64,000 nucleotides of DNA from Apteryx mantelli (Eukaryota; Chordata; Aves; Apterygiformes; Apterygidae), in the NCBI RefSeq assembly GCF_036417845.1, contig NC_089994.1:17564001-17628000 (forward strand). Reading direction: 5' to 3'. Under the pieces are notes generated by a model. That model had not been told where the DNA came from. It made no database searches and saw only the letters and a program-made list of their open reading frames with translations. The position numbers were made by a program, and so were the translations under genes. Below are positions 48,401-60,600 of the stretch, in pieces; the first letter of the stretch is position 1, and each line of letters starts with the position of its first letter.

Positions 48401-49849
48401 CCCTGAATTTGAGAGGGAAGCCTAGGAAGGTGGCTGGTAATGAGGGAAGACCAAAGAACAGGGCTGCAATTGAACCTGCAGGTGGGACAACGCCACGTAC
48501 ACGACCAACTCAAAACTTTCATTCAGAAGCTTTCACATCCAGCTTCTCAAGAACTTCTCCAACACGACCAAGGTAAGGTCTATGTTGAGGTCCTGAAAAC
48601 TATCTTTGGTTTCAAGCAGCCACACTGGGCCTGCCCTAATGGATAAGGTGCTGTAGTGGCACTGTATAAGCAAGCTTTGCTCTGCTGAAAGTGGGGGGAC
48701 AGTCTTAGGCTTGGCGCATTCTGATCTTTGGATAATGACAACCCAACAGCAGAAATAGTGACAAATCCCTTCCAGTCCTCTGCCTGATTTCCCTACAGTG
48801 CAAATCTAGATTTTGCTGATATTTGCCTGTGGAGTTTCACTCAATTTGGTTGGTACCTATCTGACTCTCAAACAGCAAAGTTCGTTTTTTTTCTATGAAA
48901 ATAGAGTAGACAATAAGGTCGCTTGGCGATGAAGCGTGGGATAATGCATGCTTCTTATTTTTTTCAGAGACCTCAGTAAGACTGGAACAGCTTTCTCTTT
49001 ACCCCTTCAAAAAACAATCACACCTAAACCTAAAACGAAATCCAAAAATCTTAGTGTGGTACCCATATGGCTCAACACCTACTTTCTTTGCTGCTTAATC
49101 CAGCTTGCATTACATGTAGCCTGAATCAGCTGTTTTTTCTGCAGTGCATGTGTATTATTGAAGTGCATTAAGGCAAAATGAATAGAGGATCTGGCTCTTC
49201 TGCTACAAAAATAACTGGGTTAGGATCCAGGGGGAGAATGAAGGGCTTCTAGATCTTCCAAACTCTCCCTGGTTTAAAGGGACTGTGGTTATTCAGCAGT
49301 AAAAGCACTAGGTTTCTGGAGGTTTACGTGATCTGAAAGCTTCCATGTTCTTCTACAGCATGGGGAATGGAGGAAGGATGTCGGATGTTCCAGTCAGCTT
49401 CAGGAACAGGAACATAAAGGTAAAGCATCCAGTGCGAAGCAAGAGATTGGTGTTTTGTTCTGTGTTCTGATGTTGACTAAATGGCTCCATTTCAGTGCTT
49501 CAACAGACAGGTTTCTATTCTCGCCTTCAGAGGTTAGAATAAATGCAGAAATGTTGTCATGTGCACAGTGTTAAAGTGCTATCGATTTGCTTACTGCATG
49601 CTTAGCTTATCCTGCATGAGTGGTTAATAAGAAAGGATATTTCCTGCCTCATTGTCACTATAAGTGGTACCTACGTGAGCAATACACTTGCCTCTCCTTT
49701 TTGTATTGGTTTTGCTGGGATGATGAGCTATTACAGTCCTTTCTGCTTCAGGGGGGTTTTTATCAAGCACTCTTAAAACATCTTTCTTTTTCCCTTCCCT
49801 CTAGGCAAAACCCCAGAGCCCAGAATCTGGTTATCCAGAGGACAAATGA
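39439..49849 (+). CDS. TRAFD1: TRAFD1 (FLN29), zinc-finger regulator of innate immunity (complete)
   Basis: TRAFD1 is a cytoplasmic negative-feedback regulator of TLR4 and RIG-I-like receptor signalling that, in mammals, is induced by interferon and dampens TRAF6/NF-kB output. Coding exons: 39439-39482, 40932-41067, 41142-41195, 42526-42934, 44417-44683, 45576-45646, 45842-46054, 47816-47948, 48260-48572, 49359-49419 and 49805-49849. Together they encode 581 residues, against 582 in human as I recall it. Visible zinc ligands include C12-x2-C15-x11-H27-x3-C31, the TRAF-type region CPLRPAVCQHC through YCGARTETCSGCG (about 82-120), and two later C2HC fingers starting PCEFCEELYP and PCEFCGIQLEEE. 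The middle and C-terminal parts are Ser/Arg-rich and look disordered. Human ends in an acidic Glu run; here the end is GYPEDK. Identity is near certain. Confidence 0.96.
40932..41067 (+). CDS. TRAFD1: TRAFD1 exon 3 (first zinc finger)
   Basis: Residues 15-60: CKKHIPVANFTIHEIYCSRN, then VCCYCNESIPKTEMKNHIE, ending HVQ. Acceptor CTCATAG, donor CAG|GTAATG. Confidence 0.95.
41142..41195 (+). CDS. TRAFD1: TRAFD1 exon 4
   Basis: Residues 61-78: VTCKCSMKIEKSLLEDHE, 18 codons, phase 0. The acceptor TTGCAG is good. The donor GAG|GTTGGT is weak (T at +3), but it is the only cut that joins the conserved HE to CPLR segment of the next exon. Confidence 0.85.
42526..42934 (+). CDS. TRAFD1: TRAFD1 exon 5 (TRAF-type zinc fingers)
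   Basis: Residues 79-214 plus one base: ASACPLRPAVCQHCDIQLTF, then YCGARTETCSGCGLNVMVK and LKEHPRVCGKE. Acceptor TTTAAG, donor CAAG|GTAAGG. An upstream in-frame ATG at 42442 is intronic. Confidence 0.95.
44417..44683 (+). CDS. TRAFD1: TRAFD1 exon 6
   Basis: Residues 215-303 plus one base. The conserved core is SLDYMLALSLQNEN (human LDFMLALSLQNEG), followed by a Ser/Asn-rich linker ending NSNHIK. Acceptor TTGAAG, donor AAA|GTAAGT. Confidence 0.93.
45576..45646 (+). CDS. TRAFD1: TRAFD1 exon 7 (C2HC finger, first part)
   Basis: Residues 304-327: SNEIMLPCEFCEELYPAEDL, ILHQ. It carries two Cys and the His of a C2HC finger whose last Cys is in exon 8. Acceptor TTGCAG, donor CAG|GTTTAG. Confidence 0.94.
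45842..46054 (+). CDS. TRAFD1: TRAFD1 exon 8
   Basis: Residues 328-398: TGCNPASAFASFSKRSSPNP through IIIPCEFCGIQLEEEVLFHH, Q. It closes the previous finger and opens the next. Acceptor TAACAG, donor CAG|GTACTG. Confidence 0.95.
47816..47948 (+). CDS. TRAFD1: TRAFD1 exon 9
   Basis: Residues 399-442 plus one base: DQCDLRPATASPADSLPSKH, then ERRESPELARRRIRHQ. It closes the C2HC finger with DQC. Donor CAAG|GTGTGG. Confidence 0.94.
48260..48572 (+). CDS. TRAFD1: TRAFD1 exon 10
   Basis: Residues 443-546 plus two bases. Low-complexity, basic and Pro/Ser/Thr-rich, with TRPLSNMANARN and RPTQNFHSEAF corresponding to human RPINNMTA and RPPQNLYPENI as I recall them. Acceptor TTTCAG, donor AAG|GTAAGG. 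Confidence 0.9.
49359..49419 (+). CDS. TRAFD1: TRAFD1 exon 11
   Basis: Residues 547-567: SMGNGGRMSDVPVSFRNRNI, K. Acceptor CTACAG, donor AAG|GTAAAG. Weakly conserved, but it joins in phase to the AKP exon. Confidence 0.82.
49805..49849 (+). CDS. TRAFD1: TRAFD1 exon 12 (stop codon)
   Basis: Residues 568-581: AKPQSPESGYPEDK and TGA. Acceptor CCCTCTAG. The AKP start matches human TAKAKPSKQQ, but the acidic Glu run that ends the human protein is missing. Confidence 0.85.
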   Translation, partial: AKPQSPESGYPEDK

Positions 49850-50740
49850 TCTACCACTTATGAAATATGTATTTAGCACTCTACGCACTCTTACTATGCA
49901 CTACAATACTTATTTATCTGAGCGCAAGTAACTGCTATATTGCCATGTTATTGAAGACTTTCTATCAATTTAAATTTTTATAGGCAGTGATCATTTTATA
50001 TGTATTTTTAATTTGTGAGAGTATCTTACAGGTTTTTACTTCTGTGATCTATACTAGCAACATCCCAAATTGGCAAATATATGTCTACCTAGGGAACCAC
50101 ATGTTCCATGTTTCCACGTTGGCTTTTTGTGACAGCCAGTGCAAGAGAATTTCTTTGACATACTAGTCTTTAAGTCCGTTTCCTGCTGCTCATGTGCTAG
50201 TTATCCTGAAGAGAGCAACAATGTACAATGAAAAAGCAAAGCGATCTATCAGCCAAGGCTACCCTGGGGAAGAGCTGGTCCTAGCCACTTATTTATCGTG
50301 TAGTTGAGTACCTGTCAGAGGCCTTTAGGAGGAAAGGCTCCCTGGCTGGCATACTGGAGAACATCCAACTCTGCGAGAGCAGTTATCCTTATAAATTAAA
50401 AGCCTGGGTGGTTTGGCTCAAAACATACTCAACAGCAGCAAGTAGCTGAAGAGAGTAATAATGTGGCATTGCAGCTGAACCGCTTAAAGCTTCATAGTGT
50501 ATCTATCTTGCAGGTCTCTGCATTGGCTAAGCAAAGCCATCTCTGCCTTTTGGGGCTGAGGGGGTCTGTACCTCCAGCTGCACGTCTTTGCTGCCAGAAG
50601 TGCCCAGGGCATGGACAGGTGGCATCATGATTCTCGGTGGATGAGCTCTAATCCCCTGGTTTTGTTCTGTGAAATGCTTTTTAATGCTGTATTAGTTCAT
50701 GCTTTTTAAACTCCTTGTAATAAATTTTATCTAATGATGT
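49850..50740 (+). other. TRAFD1: TRAFD1 3'UTR
   Basis: About 0.9 kb from the stop to a canonical AATAAA at 50719-50724. No coding exon was seen. Confidence 0.75.
50719..50724 (+). terminator. TRAFD1: TRAFD1 poly(A) signal
   Basis: AATAAA followed by T-rich DNA. A second AATAAA at 51144-51149 could serve a longer transcript. Confidence 0.65.
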
Positions 50741-51182
50741 CCTGAAACATTGTGAAGTAGAAATCTGTTATGTGAAGTGACATAGTAGAATGGATTGAAA
50801 AAGCTTCTTTTAGAGCAGGCTTATCACTGGGGCCAAATGACAGGTCACACAGAATAGGTCTTCACTAATTCATGGTCCATTGTTATTACCTGCATTAGGT
50901 CTTCACTGAATTCTGCTTTATTTGTTAGCATCCTATGTGCTTTAGGAGGAGGTTAGGGAAGGGGTAGTGTACATTATCTAAGACCACGAACCTCCTGGAG
51001 CAGCTGGTGACCACGGATCATTACCCAGTAGAAGTTCTTGGCCAAGGCTTTTAGTAGAGGCCTCGTTGCATGCCGAATGCCAAGCCACTGCAGCCACAAG
51101 GATGGAATGAAACTAGTGATTGCTACTGTGATCTTGGTTCTAAAATAAAGACATTTTACGGACGCTTCCACCAAATGTAAGC
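50741..51182. other. Convergent intergenic gap TRAFD1-HECTD4
   Basis: About 440 bases between the likely poly(A) sites of the two convergent genes. Nothing coding was seen. Confidence 0.5.
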
Positions 51183-51188
51183 GTTTAT
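51183..51188 (-). terminator. HECTD4: Candidate distal HECTD4 poly(A) signal
   Basis: AATAAA on the minus strand. Other minus-strand AATAAA copies at 52108-52113 and 52622-52627 could give shorter 3'UTRs. Confidence 0.45.
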
Positions 51189-54100
51189 TAATACAAGAAA
51201 AGCAGAATAAAGATATTAAAAACAGGTGGCAATCAACCTTGCACTGGCATTTCTGGGGACAATTGCTATGGCAAGATGACAAGGGAACCTAAGCTGTCTC
51301 ATCTGTTCTGTGAAGGTTAACAGGATGCCTTGGTTCAAAAACTGTTAGTATGAAAAATAACTCAAACTACTAAGCTGACAACTTGGTTTAGTCTGCATTA
51401 TCTCTCAGGCAAGAGAAATATTGCACTTTCTCATTTAAGAGAAGTATTAGCCATTTTACTTGTTTTCCCTTTTGTACAAAATATTTACATTTCTGTTGCA
51501 AGTAAATACAAACAAATTACAGTGTATTAACCCATAAAAGTGGGATTTAAAAGCAGATAACCTGCAACTAACTTCTAGTAATGCTAATCCTCTGCATCAA
51601 TGCAGCTTCAGAATTGGAGGACTTTGTATTTCCAGCCCCAAATAAGGACACAGAATACATCTAAAGGGATGTTAAGAATCTCCTTTATGCAGGTGTACAC
51701 TGTATGGCCAAGAGCACTTGACAGGTTAATGTTGTGTAAGGTAGTACCAGGATGGACACACACCAAGCTAGAACTAATACTCAACTTCGGCATTTTTCCA
51801 TTGTTTAGTATAATTTTACATTCTGAATGAATATATTAAAAAAAAATCACAAACCAATCTTTGCTTTGACAAACAAGCCTATTACAGACAATGTCAAGTT
51901 CATTTAAAGCACAAGGAAGTAACGATGATTAGAAAAGCTTTAATTAAAGGCCATTTGGGCTACAGCCCAACCACTGCAGCACTTCCTTCCTAGTAACTTA
52001 AAGACCCCCCCCCCCAAAAAAAACAACCCCCCCCCAAACCTAACCCTAGTTCTCACCAAGGGATCATATCATATTCTTCAGAAAAAAACCAAAGTAGATG
52101 AAGGTTATTTATTGTTGTGACATTTTTCCTGTAATAAGAAGCTTCATTTACACAGCAGGGTGTAAACAGCATTGACTAAAAGTTTGTTATTTGTAATCAT
52201 AAATAATTAATTGTAATAAATATGTATCAAGTAACTTTACAGCACACTTTTCAGGGCCAAGATGCAGATATGTTTCACTCAAATGTGCTCTCTCTGGAAG
52301 GAGAAGAAAAACATTAGCAGCAGTTATCTTACTCACAGCTGTAATCATATCATTGGAAAAGACTGGCATACCGAGTTCTCAAACCCCTACGAGTGAGGTA
52401 TTTGACTGCACTGCGCGTCCACTCAAAGTATTAAGGGCTTGAAATGAGAGATTAAAAAACAATACAAAATTGCAATTCAGAAGCATCAGAAAGAAACCCA
52501 AAATGTATCCTTGTCAGCAACAACAGTTCTGCCATGAAATCAGTTGACATTCTTCACATTTTCTGTTCGGCACCTGTTTGAGAATGCACTTCTGAGATGG
52601 GAATAAAATAGCTTCAAGCCATTTATTCTGCTTAGTTTTCCCCTTGGTCTCTGTAAACTCTACATGTGTGTTTGCCCTTACTCTGAATGATTTTTCAGCT
52701 ACATATATGCTTCTACCAGAAAATGGACAAGATTCAAGAGTAAATATTATTCCTACATGTATCTGTTCCTTTGAAAGGGAAATACGTAATAGAATGGTAA
52801 CACAGCTTTCCTAACAACAGGATTTGGAGACTCTGTATGCCAACAACTATCTCTACAACTGTTGCACACACATTTTTCCATTCGCTCACAGAAGAACAAG
52901 AATATACACACTTGTTTAGGCTTTTCTCTCTTACTCACATTTTATCTTCCAAGTACCACACACTCATCATTCCCAATATTCACAATAATATACAATAAAT
53001 ACAGCTTTTTCAATTCCCATTACCACTGACAAGCCAAATTAATTAGTGTATGCTGTCTTCTAAAGAGACATATAATACCAACCTTAAAGTACAGTTACAC
53101 ACGCATCATCGCAGACCTTTTGTGTGGTTTGATGTGCACTAAACACATCTGAAGGAAAATAACTAACTTGTAGCTCAGTACTGGCACTTAACTTATATAG
53201 TACGGAGCCGAGTAGTACAGCAGTAACTCCAGTATGTTCTTTTCGGTTCTTCAGCGCGCAGGTAATTAATTGTCATTTGTGTCTGGTTCTAAGTGATTAA
53301 CAAAGTAATGTCTGACTTTTCGATGCCCCCAGTACAGGGCCATGCTCTTTTACATTAGTAAAGGAAGATGCATGTGTTGTTTCTTAAATCACTGCAGAAC
53401 ATATTTCACAAAATACAAAAGTTAAACTTACAGATTTGTTCTCTCTCTCTAGTCTGCCATTATCTTTCCATATAAAATAAAAGCTATATCTTCAAACAAG
53501 TAACTTTGTGCCTTCCCCCATCCTCCTTTTGGGTGTCATATTTCTAGGATAATTTGCTCTTAATTAAAGATCAATCAGTTTTGAGTACAAAAACAAGTTA
53601 CAGGTGTTTAACCACATACTGATCATTCTGAAAGCCTGTTTAGAAACAGGATAAGGTCCCAGATTGTAAGCTTGAACTGTGGTATCTTACACCATACAGA
53701 GAAACCTCTCCAATACTTTAGTGATAATAAAGAAACTATTTTGTTAATAAACATAGCAGATATTCAAGAACATCCAGGGCAAGAACCCAATTGAACTATG
53801 GTCCTTTCACTGTTACGTTCTTTCAGTTATAAACTTTCCTAACTACAAGTGTCTAGCTGAAACCCTAAATTAACTGTGGTACCTACCAGTGTGCTTGCTT
53901 ATAGTTAACAAGAAAGTGGTGGAAAGGTAAACGTGCAGTTTGGCAGCACGTTTTCTGCTATAAAACTCAAGCAAGTGCTGGAAGTTCTCAGGCTGTGAAA
54001 GAAGAGGTACCGTGCTCTGCTCTTAGAGGTACCCAGAGTGATTCCTCCCCCAACCCGGTTAATTCCATTTTTGCACTCAAATGTTTTGGGGAGAGTGATC

Positions 54101-54505
54101 TATAATCCTTTACCTCCAAGTGCTCCCAACCTCAGAATGCTCTCAGTTTTGTCACGTTTGCATGGGTAATATCATTCTAAATTACAAAATTAGAAATGTA
54201 TGTGTTTAAAGGTTTTTCAGAATTAAATTATACACAAACTGGTCTTTACTAAACTATCCTACAAATATTCCACAAACAAGGCAGCAAAATAACCAGTCCA
54301 CCACAAAATCTACAAATACAAAATGTAAGTCTTCCAGTAATTATTGTAACGGGAACAATAGTTCAGAAAATAAATTATCCTCCAACTTTTCACATAGTAT
54401 AATGGAGGTATATATATATATATTTTATGCGAATTGAAGGGTTTCTGACATAGCCGAGTCATGAAACAATCCAGAAAGTCATCTCTAGTCTTCCCCCTCT
54501 TCAGC
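51189..54505 (-). other. HECTD4: HECTD4 3'UTR (extent approximate)
   Basis: About 3.3 kb from the stop codon to the most distal poly(A) signal, AT-rich with no exon recognised. It contains C-rich runs near 52004-52036 and a two-unit telomere-like CCTAACCCTAG at 52039-52049. Confidence 0.55.
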
Positions 54506-54642
54506 TCAGCCGCTAAGTGGATCCTCCCTGTAGTGTATAGCATATCGGAGCTTTTCTAGCATTATGTCCAGAGACGAGTACTGAGGAAGTTTGATCATAA
54601 ACATGCATGTTTCAACGCGAATGTACCGGGAATCTGGAGAAC
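54506..54642 (-). CDS. HECTD4: HECTD4 last exon (catalytic Cys and stop)
   Basis: Encodes GSPDSRYIRVETCMFMIKLP, then QYSSLDIMLEKLRYAIHYRE, DPLSG and TGA. The thioester Cys codon is TGC at 54607-54605. Acceptor CTGCAG. Confidence 0.96.
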
Positions 54643-57600
54643 CTGCAGGGGAAACACAAGAAGGTGTTTGAACGCACCCTCACTTGCACCTGATTCTCCA
54701 CGAGTAGCCTTCCCCCAATGCCCATTACTAACAAATATCAAAATAATAATTTTACTGCCTATGTGTGTCTCTTAAACCTTAAATACCACTGTGTTAGTCC
54801 TATCATTTTAAAAACACAGAAGACAAACATTATACAAGATCTCATTGTCTCTAGAGGGCAATGCTCTAAGTAGCTTAAGCTTGTTTTAAGTTTTATTTTT
54901 GCAGAATTACATGGTTTGAAAATTCTCTCTTTTCTTAATTACAGCCAAAACCACCTGCATCTCTTTTTTCATTCTCCATACATTAAATACATGTTTAAAT
55001 TAAAAAAGGGAGAACTGAAAACTAGAACTGCAACACAAGCAGAGCTGCCTTAAAAGGCAGTAAATAAACATACCTGCAGCTCCATCTGGGGGTGCAATTT
55101 TCATGGGGTAAGGTGGGACGTGGGCAGTATCAGGACCTCCGTCTTTGCACGGACACGTGAATGGAATTCGCTCCTGGTTGCAGGCAAACTTTATGAACTT
55201 ACAGAGCTCCTCCTGAGTGAACATTTCTAACGCGCTCCAGAAAAACTCGATGTGCTGATCGGTTTCCATCAAGCCCACCTGGTACATGGTGTGTGCCTAA
55301 CAGAGAGAAAAGCAAGCCAGATGTCCGCTGCTGCTTCCTTCTCCCCCCATAAACCTTCCCCACTTAAACTTTAAGAGGATAAAAGGCAATGGAAATTATA
55401 CCTCTCTCCCCAAGTTCTCCTGCCTGTTCAAAATCATTACGAAATCCAGTCATGGTCTATACTGTTAATATACAGAGATTTTGTATCTTTTCAACCTATC
55501 TGCTTCTGCAACAGGCTTGTCCTAGTCTGTCTCCTCTGTAGTGCTGTTGGTGTAAATTTATTTTTCATCTAATTTGCAGGACTGGGACAGTTCATAATTG
55601 CTGCTAAGGAAAACAAAACACAATGCTAATACCCTCAGTTAAGGATATTCTACAACTTCTGACACAAGAAAACAGTTTTTTATGGCATATTTCTTATGGT
55701 ATCAAAATGAAAGTATTTAGGATCAAAAGCTGTGTGTTACAGATTAAGTTTAGATTTTTAGAAGTTATTTGCAATTCAAAACAGGGGCAGCAGCTCTTTC
55801 AGTCCTAGCTCAAGTGGCAGGTTCTGAATAAAGCTCAATAAAATGGAAATAGTTTTGAAATTTGATGTTTAAAAAAAATTTAATTATTCCTATCTGGAAA
55901 AAGCCACACTCTTCTTATTTTTCTGAACCCAATTACATTTTTTGGAGGTAAAAGGGGGCGTCCAAGTACCGAGCACTGTTCCATAAGGACCATCATGGCT
56001 AAACCACAGGCTGAGTGAGGGTTCTCCCCTAAAACCTCCCACATGGAAAGGTCCTCATCTGCTTGTCAGATACGTAAGCTGTGCCAAAGAAGCTGCAGTA
56101 CTTCGCACCTTGAGAAACTCCAGGTTAATGTAAGGTAGCCCACATGTCCTCAGCTCCATCTCCAGAGGGGTCAGCGTAGTTAGAAGCTGCAGGGGAATAA
56201 TAGACCCAAGTCCAGCACGCACTGCAGTCATGCACTCTGGAGTCTGCAGCTCACGCATCCTCAAGCTACGGATTGCTGTTGCATACACGTCCTTATTCTC
56301 CCATCTGGAAGGAAAAAGGTTCAGGATAAGAAAGGAGAGTGTTTAAGAATCACCCTCTTGGCCTACCAAAGGTCATTACACAGGAGGGGTCTTCGGAGGG
56401 GTCTTCCAGTGAGTTTCAGCTTTTCAATGATCGAGGCTGAGTGTTAAACTATTTGCATTCTGACGCTTCCCAATTCGATTCCACTTTCTTCAGCTTATTC
56501 CTCCTTCCTCAGGCTCATGTTACTGGTATCTCCCAAGCCTCACAGCTGTGGGTGTTCAGCTAAGCCAGGAAGCGGTCAGTGTGCGCTGCTCCTGAGCCGT
56601 CTATTTCTTACAGAACAAAAGGCAATAAACAGCACTGGAGATTCCAAGGTCCCGCCAACAAATGTAAACTGTTCCCAGATTTTGTCAGCTTTCAGCTTGT
56701 TATGAAAGCATCTCTCGAGAGCCTGGTGCTTGGAAAATTATTCCAGAGATGGTTCTTTCCCACCTAGTACAACTTCCTGCCAAGAAAGTTGTTACTCACC
56801 CCACTGGAATGTGCCTGCCTCTGGGACAAAGCTCCACTTCTTCCCCTGTCATGGTCAGGTAGGTAAATTTACAGTACGGCTTGTTAGGACAGTCGGGGCT
56901 CTCTGTTGCTAGATGCTGAGAAGCAATTTCTGCACACAAGGCTTCCAGTTCAGTCTCATCATTTATCTGTCACAAAACGCAAGAACGATACCTAGTGATG
57001 AGCATGTCAGAACATCCCATTCTCGTGAACCATCGAAGGTACCAAAACAGTGCACCACCTGCATCATCCAGTGATGTAACTGGTGCACTGATGTAATGTA
57101 ATAACAGCGTGAACACGGAAAGGCAGTAATTGCTTTGGTCCGTTATTTTCTGCTTTAGTACTATAGAGTTGCGTTAAGCATTTCAGAAGCCCTAAATTCC
57201 ACTAAGCCTCGCAGCAAACATGAGGCTGAGCTGCTTTTCCAAGCCATCGGGATGCAAAAACCTAGCGCCTATACAATTGGCCAAAACACTCCACGGCGCT
57301 GCTCAAATAAAATAAATAAATAAAAACACCTGCTGAGCAGTGAAGGCAACCATCAGCATTTAGGGAGGCAGTAAGATTAGCTGCTGCTGGTCACTGGAAC
57401 AATGTGCTTATGGGGGAAACTGAGGAAAAGGAGGGGAAAAAACAAAAGTTACTTACATTTTCAAATTTTTTGACGTAGTTGTAGGTGAGGATGTCAGCTT
57501 CCTGGAGATCAACATCGGGATCTAGTGGCTGTCCTACCAGGGTCTTCCAGAATGAGGGCAAAAGGTCAAGTGGAAGGGGAACATCTGCTCGAATCGCAAT

Positions 57601-60600
57601 ACCCAAGAGCTGCCCAAAGAAATGAAATAACTGCTCCTCCGCGTAGGTTATAGGGCTAGGCGTCAAAATGTACTTCCCCTTTAAAAAAAAAGCAAAAAAA
57701 AAGCATACAGCACACAAAACAGCATTTAACAGTTGATGCATACCCTGCAGGCACGAACCCCAAAGTAATGTGGCCGTGAAAATACCGATTGGAACAAGTT
57801 GAATACTGTTGAGTGGGCTACAAAAGGATTTACTGAAGTGTAGCATGGAATCTGTATATATTCTACGGTGATATAATATTACATTATCTTATCACTTAAT
57901 GATCAAAAGCAATACCATAAAGTCTGCTTCCTTGAGAGAACCCTGCCTTTACAAGCTCGGCTGATCAGCATTTCTCAAGCTTTTCCTGTATTTGTGTTAC
58001 CAGTCTGGTATTTAAGTCTTTTAGTTGTTGGAGGTTTCTGAAATACAGTCTGTATATATAACACCAGATCTGCCGTGCAGTTGGCCCTAAGTTGAGGAAA
58101 ACAAGCAGCTGACTGTCGGAGACATTCACGGAGTAACACCAGCAGAATATGACTTCGCTTATTTGGAATGGACAATCTTAAAATCAGACAACTGAACAGA
58201 TATATTGCAAGTAAACTTTGACCAGGAGTCAACACTGCAAAATGGAGCAGAATCAAGATTTCTTGGCTGCTTCTTCAAGCACATTTAGTACCATTTGAAG
58301 TGCAACAGGGGATTTATTGACAATCATTTTCAGATGTATCCGGCACGCGAGATCTATCTGGCTAAATGTGTTAACACGGGCTGTTGATCTGGAATTTCAT
58401 TCTGTATTAACTGAATGTGTTCTACTCCTGTTCAGACATGCATTCAGTGAGAGAAAAGCAACTTCAATTTTTGTACTGCGATATCACACCTTATTCTTAT
58501 TGACTGCAGAGCTTGGGCACAACAGCAGAAGGGAGAGCAAGGAACTCTGCAACTCTTTACAAACTTGCCAGAGGAAGTGACGGAAGGATCCACCTGAAAA
58601 AGAGAGGGGAAAAATAATGAAATGCCCTCCTAGGCCTGTTACAACTACCTTTTAATCCAGAGTTTGCTGTTCTCCTTGAAATCATGGTTCAAGCCTTAGA
58701 TTACACATCTCTGACTGCAGAAACACATGACTGAATAAAGGTGGGGAAGATGACAACCACAGCAGTCTATTCATGTGCAAGTCTACATTTCAGTAATTTA
58801 ATAACATGCAAAAATATTCCTCTGATTGCCTCCCGCTGAATTCCTAAATGCTGCTTTGTCTTCAAGCACTGCATGTGTAAGACTAGCACAAACATTTGTT
58901 ACTCTATTTGGCCTCAAGTGGAATTCATAACTTGATTAGCAGATGAATGGTGCTGTCTTCATAACAATGTGGCTCTGCAGACAATGTATTTCCACAGCTA
59001 AAAGCAATGAGGCAATATATCAGGAATCATTACAGATGTCCGAGTTGAGGACATAACATTTCTCACTTTGGAGAGATTGTCAATAACAACCACAGATCTT
59101 AAAAAGAGAAGAATTCCCTGTGAGGGAACACATCAAATAGGCCTTTGTTCAGCTAATTTGTGCACACTTATAAGAATTTTCCTTTACACAGTTTGATAGA
59201 TGACACTAGTCAGTAATCTGAGAAGACCATGCTGGGCTTTTCTTCTCTAACTCTGTCCTCCCCATGAATCTCCAATAAGGACCTACTACAATCAGCACAT
59301 GGAGACCGCACTGATTTAGATCACTGCGATTAATTTTCTTCTTTGGCAAATACTTTATATTTGCCTAGATACCCTACCAAGCATTCAGCAGATGTGTAAA
59401 GCAAGATATCCCTGGCTTGCGCTTAATTTAAATCTCTTTCTGCAGTACTTGCTACCCACAAAGCATCTAATGGAGCTAGCACACCCAAAGCAAGTCAACA
59501 TCCAAATGGGGCTGGACAGCATCCAGATAAAGGAGATTTTACAAAGTAAAATCTCAGAAGTTAAAATAGGATCAAAAGAAAAGAAGGCATAATAACATTA
59601 TTTAATAAAATAAAATCTTGCTTAACACTTTCTGGTGAAAGGCAGTACTGTTATAACCTCAGGAGCCTGCCTCTCTACTAGTTAGGTGAAGCCAGGGCAG
59701 TCGTCCTTTATTAAGCTCATTCTTTTAACCAGTCACATGAGTTATTAAAAGGATTACAAGAAATACTGCATGTCTCCTCACAGAACTGAGGAAGATGCAG
59801 TTTTAATACTGTTTTCTGCTAAAATCATGGATATTTTTTAAAGCAGCAAAACCTCTAGCAGTTTCCTATTATACCTATCACCACTTTGGCTTGCCCAGGA
59901 CAAGCTGAAGCTCGTACTTCTGATGTCAAGTTGAAGACAACTCTCAAAACCGATTCCCTTGGGCATGACCACCTTTTATCTTTAAAGTTTGCATATTCTT
60001 TGACAACTACATTTGGTAAAGTTTCCTATATTAGCATTTAGATATCTTACTCTATTGGCTAGCCAATCTCACATCACTTTAACATTATATACCACAGTAG
60101 CATTACCTAACTTGCAAGTACTTAAAAACATTTGTTCTCAACACAGTCTGGCTTTACTATGTCTGGGCATCAAACACCCTGAGAACGTATCCTTACTAAA
60201 TGGTCTCCCCATGCTTCAAACAGCACATTGTTACTTTATTTACTTGCTCTGGTTAAGCAAGTTGTATGCCTAGACACTCATACTTCCTGCTATATTAGCT
60301 AAAAGACAAAAACTATCTGGGTTAACTAATTCTTGGGAGCTTCATTTCTTTTCCATCTGCAACACTACTAATGTCTCAAAAACCACTTTTCCTTAAAGTT
60401 AACATAAGTTACATTTTGGAGTCCATCTGGAGTAAGTTCAAGACTGTACCTGATGTCACCGACGTCACTACTCTGTAATATGGACTTACTTGTTCCGTGA
60501 ACCTCCTCCCCTGTGAAACGGATGTTGAAAGCGTAAGTAGGGTCCCCACCGCTGGCAAGTTTAACACAGAGCTGAGAGGATGGCACACAGGCTAGCTGTC

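Noticed and set aside
52039-52049. Telomere-like CCTAACCCTAG
   Set aside because: Less than two full units, beside simple C/A runs; too short to be an interstitial telomere.
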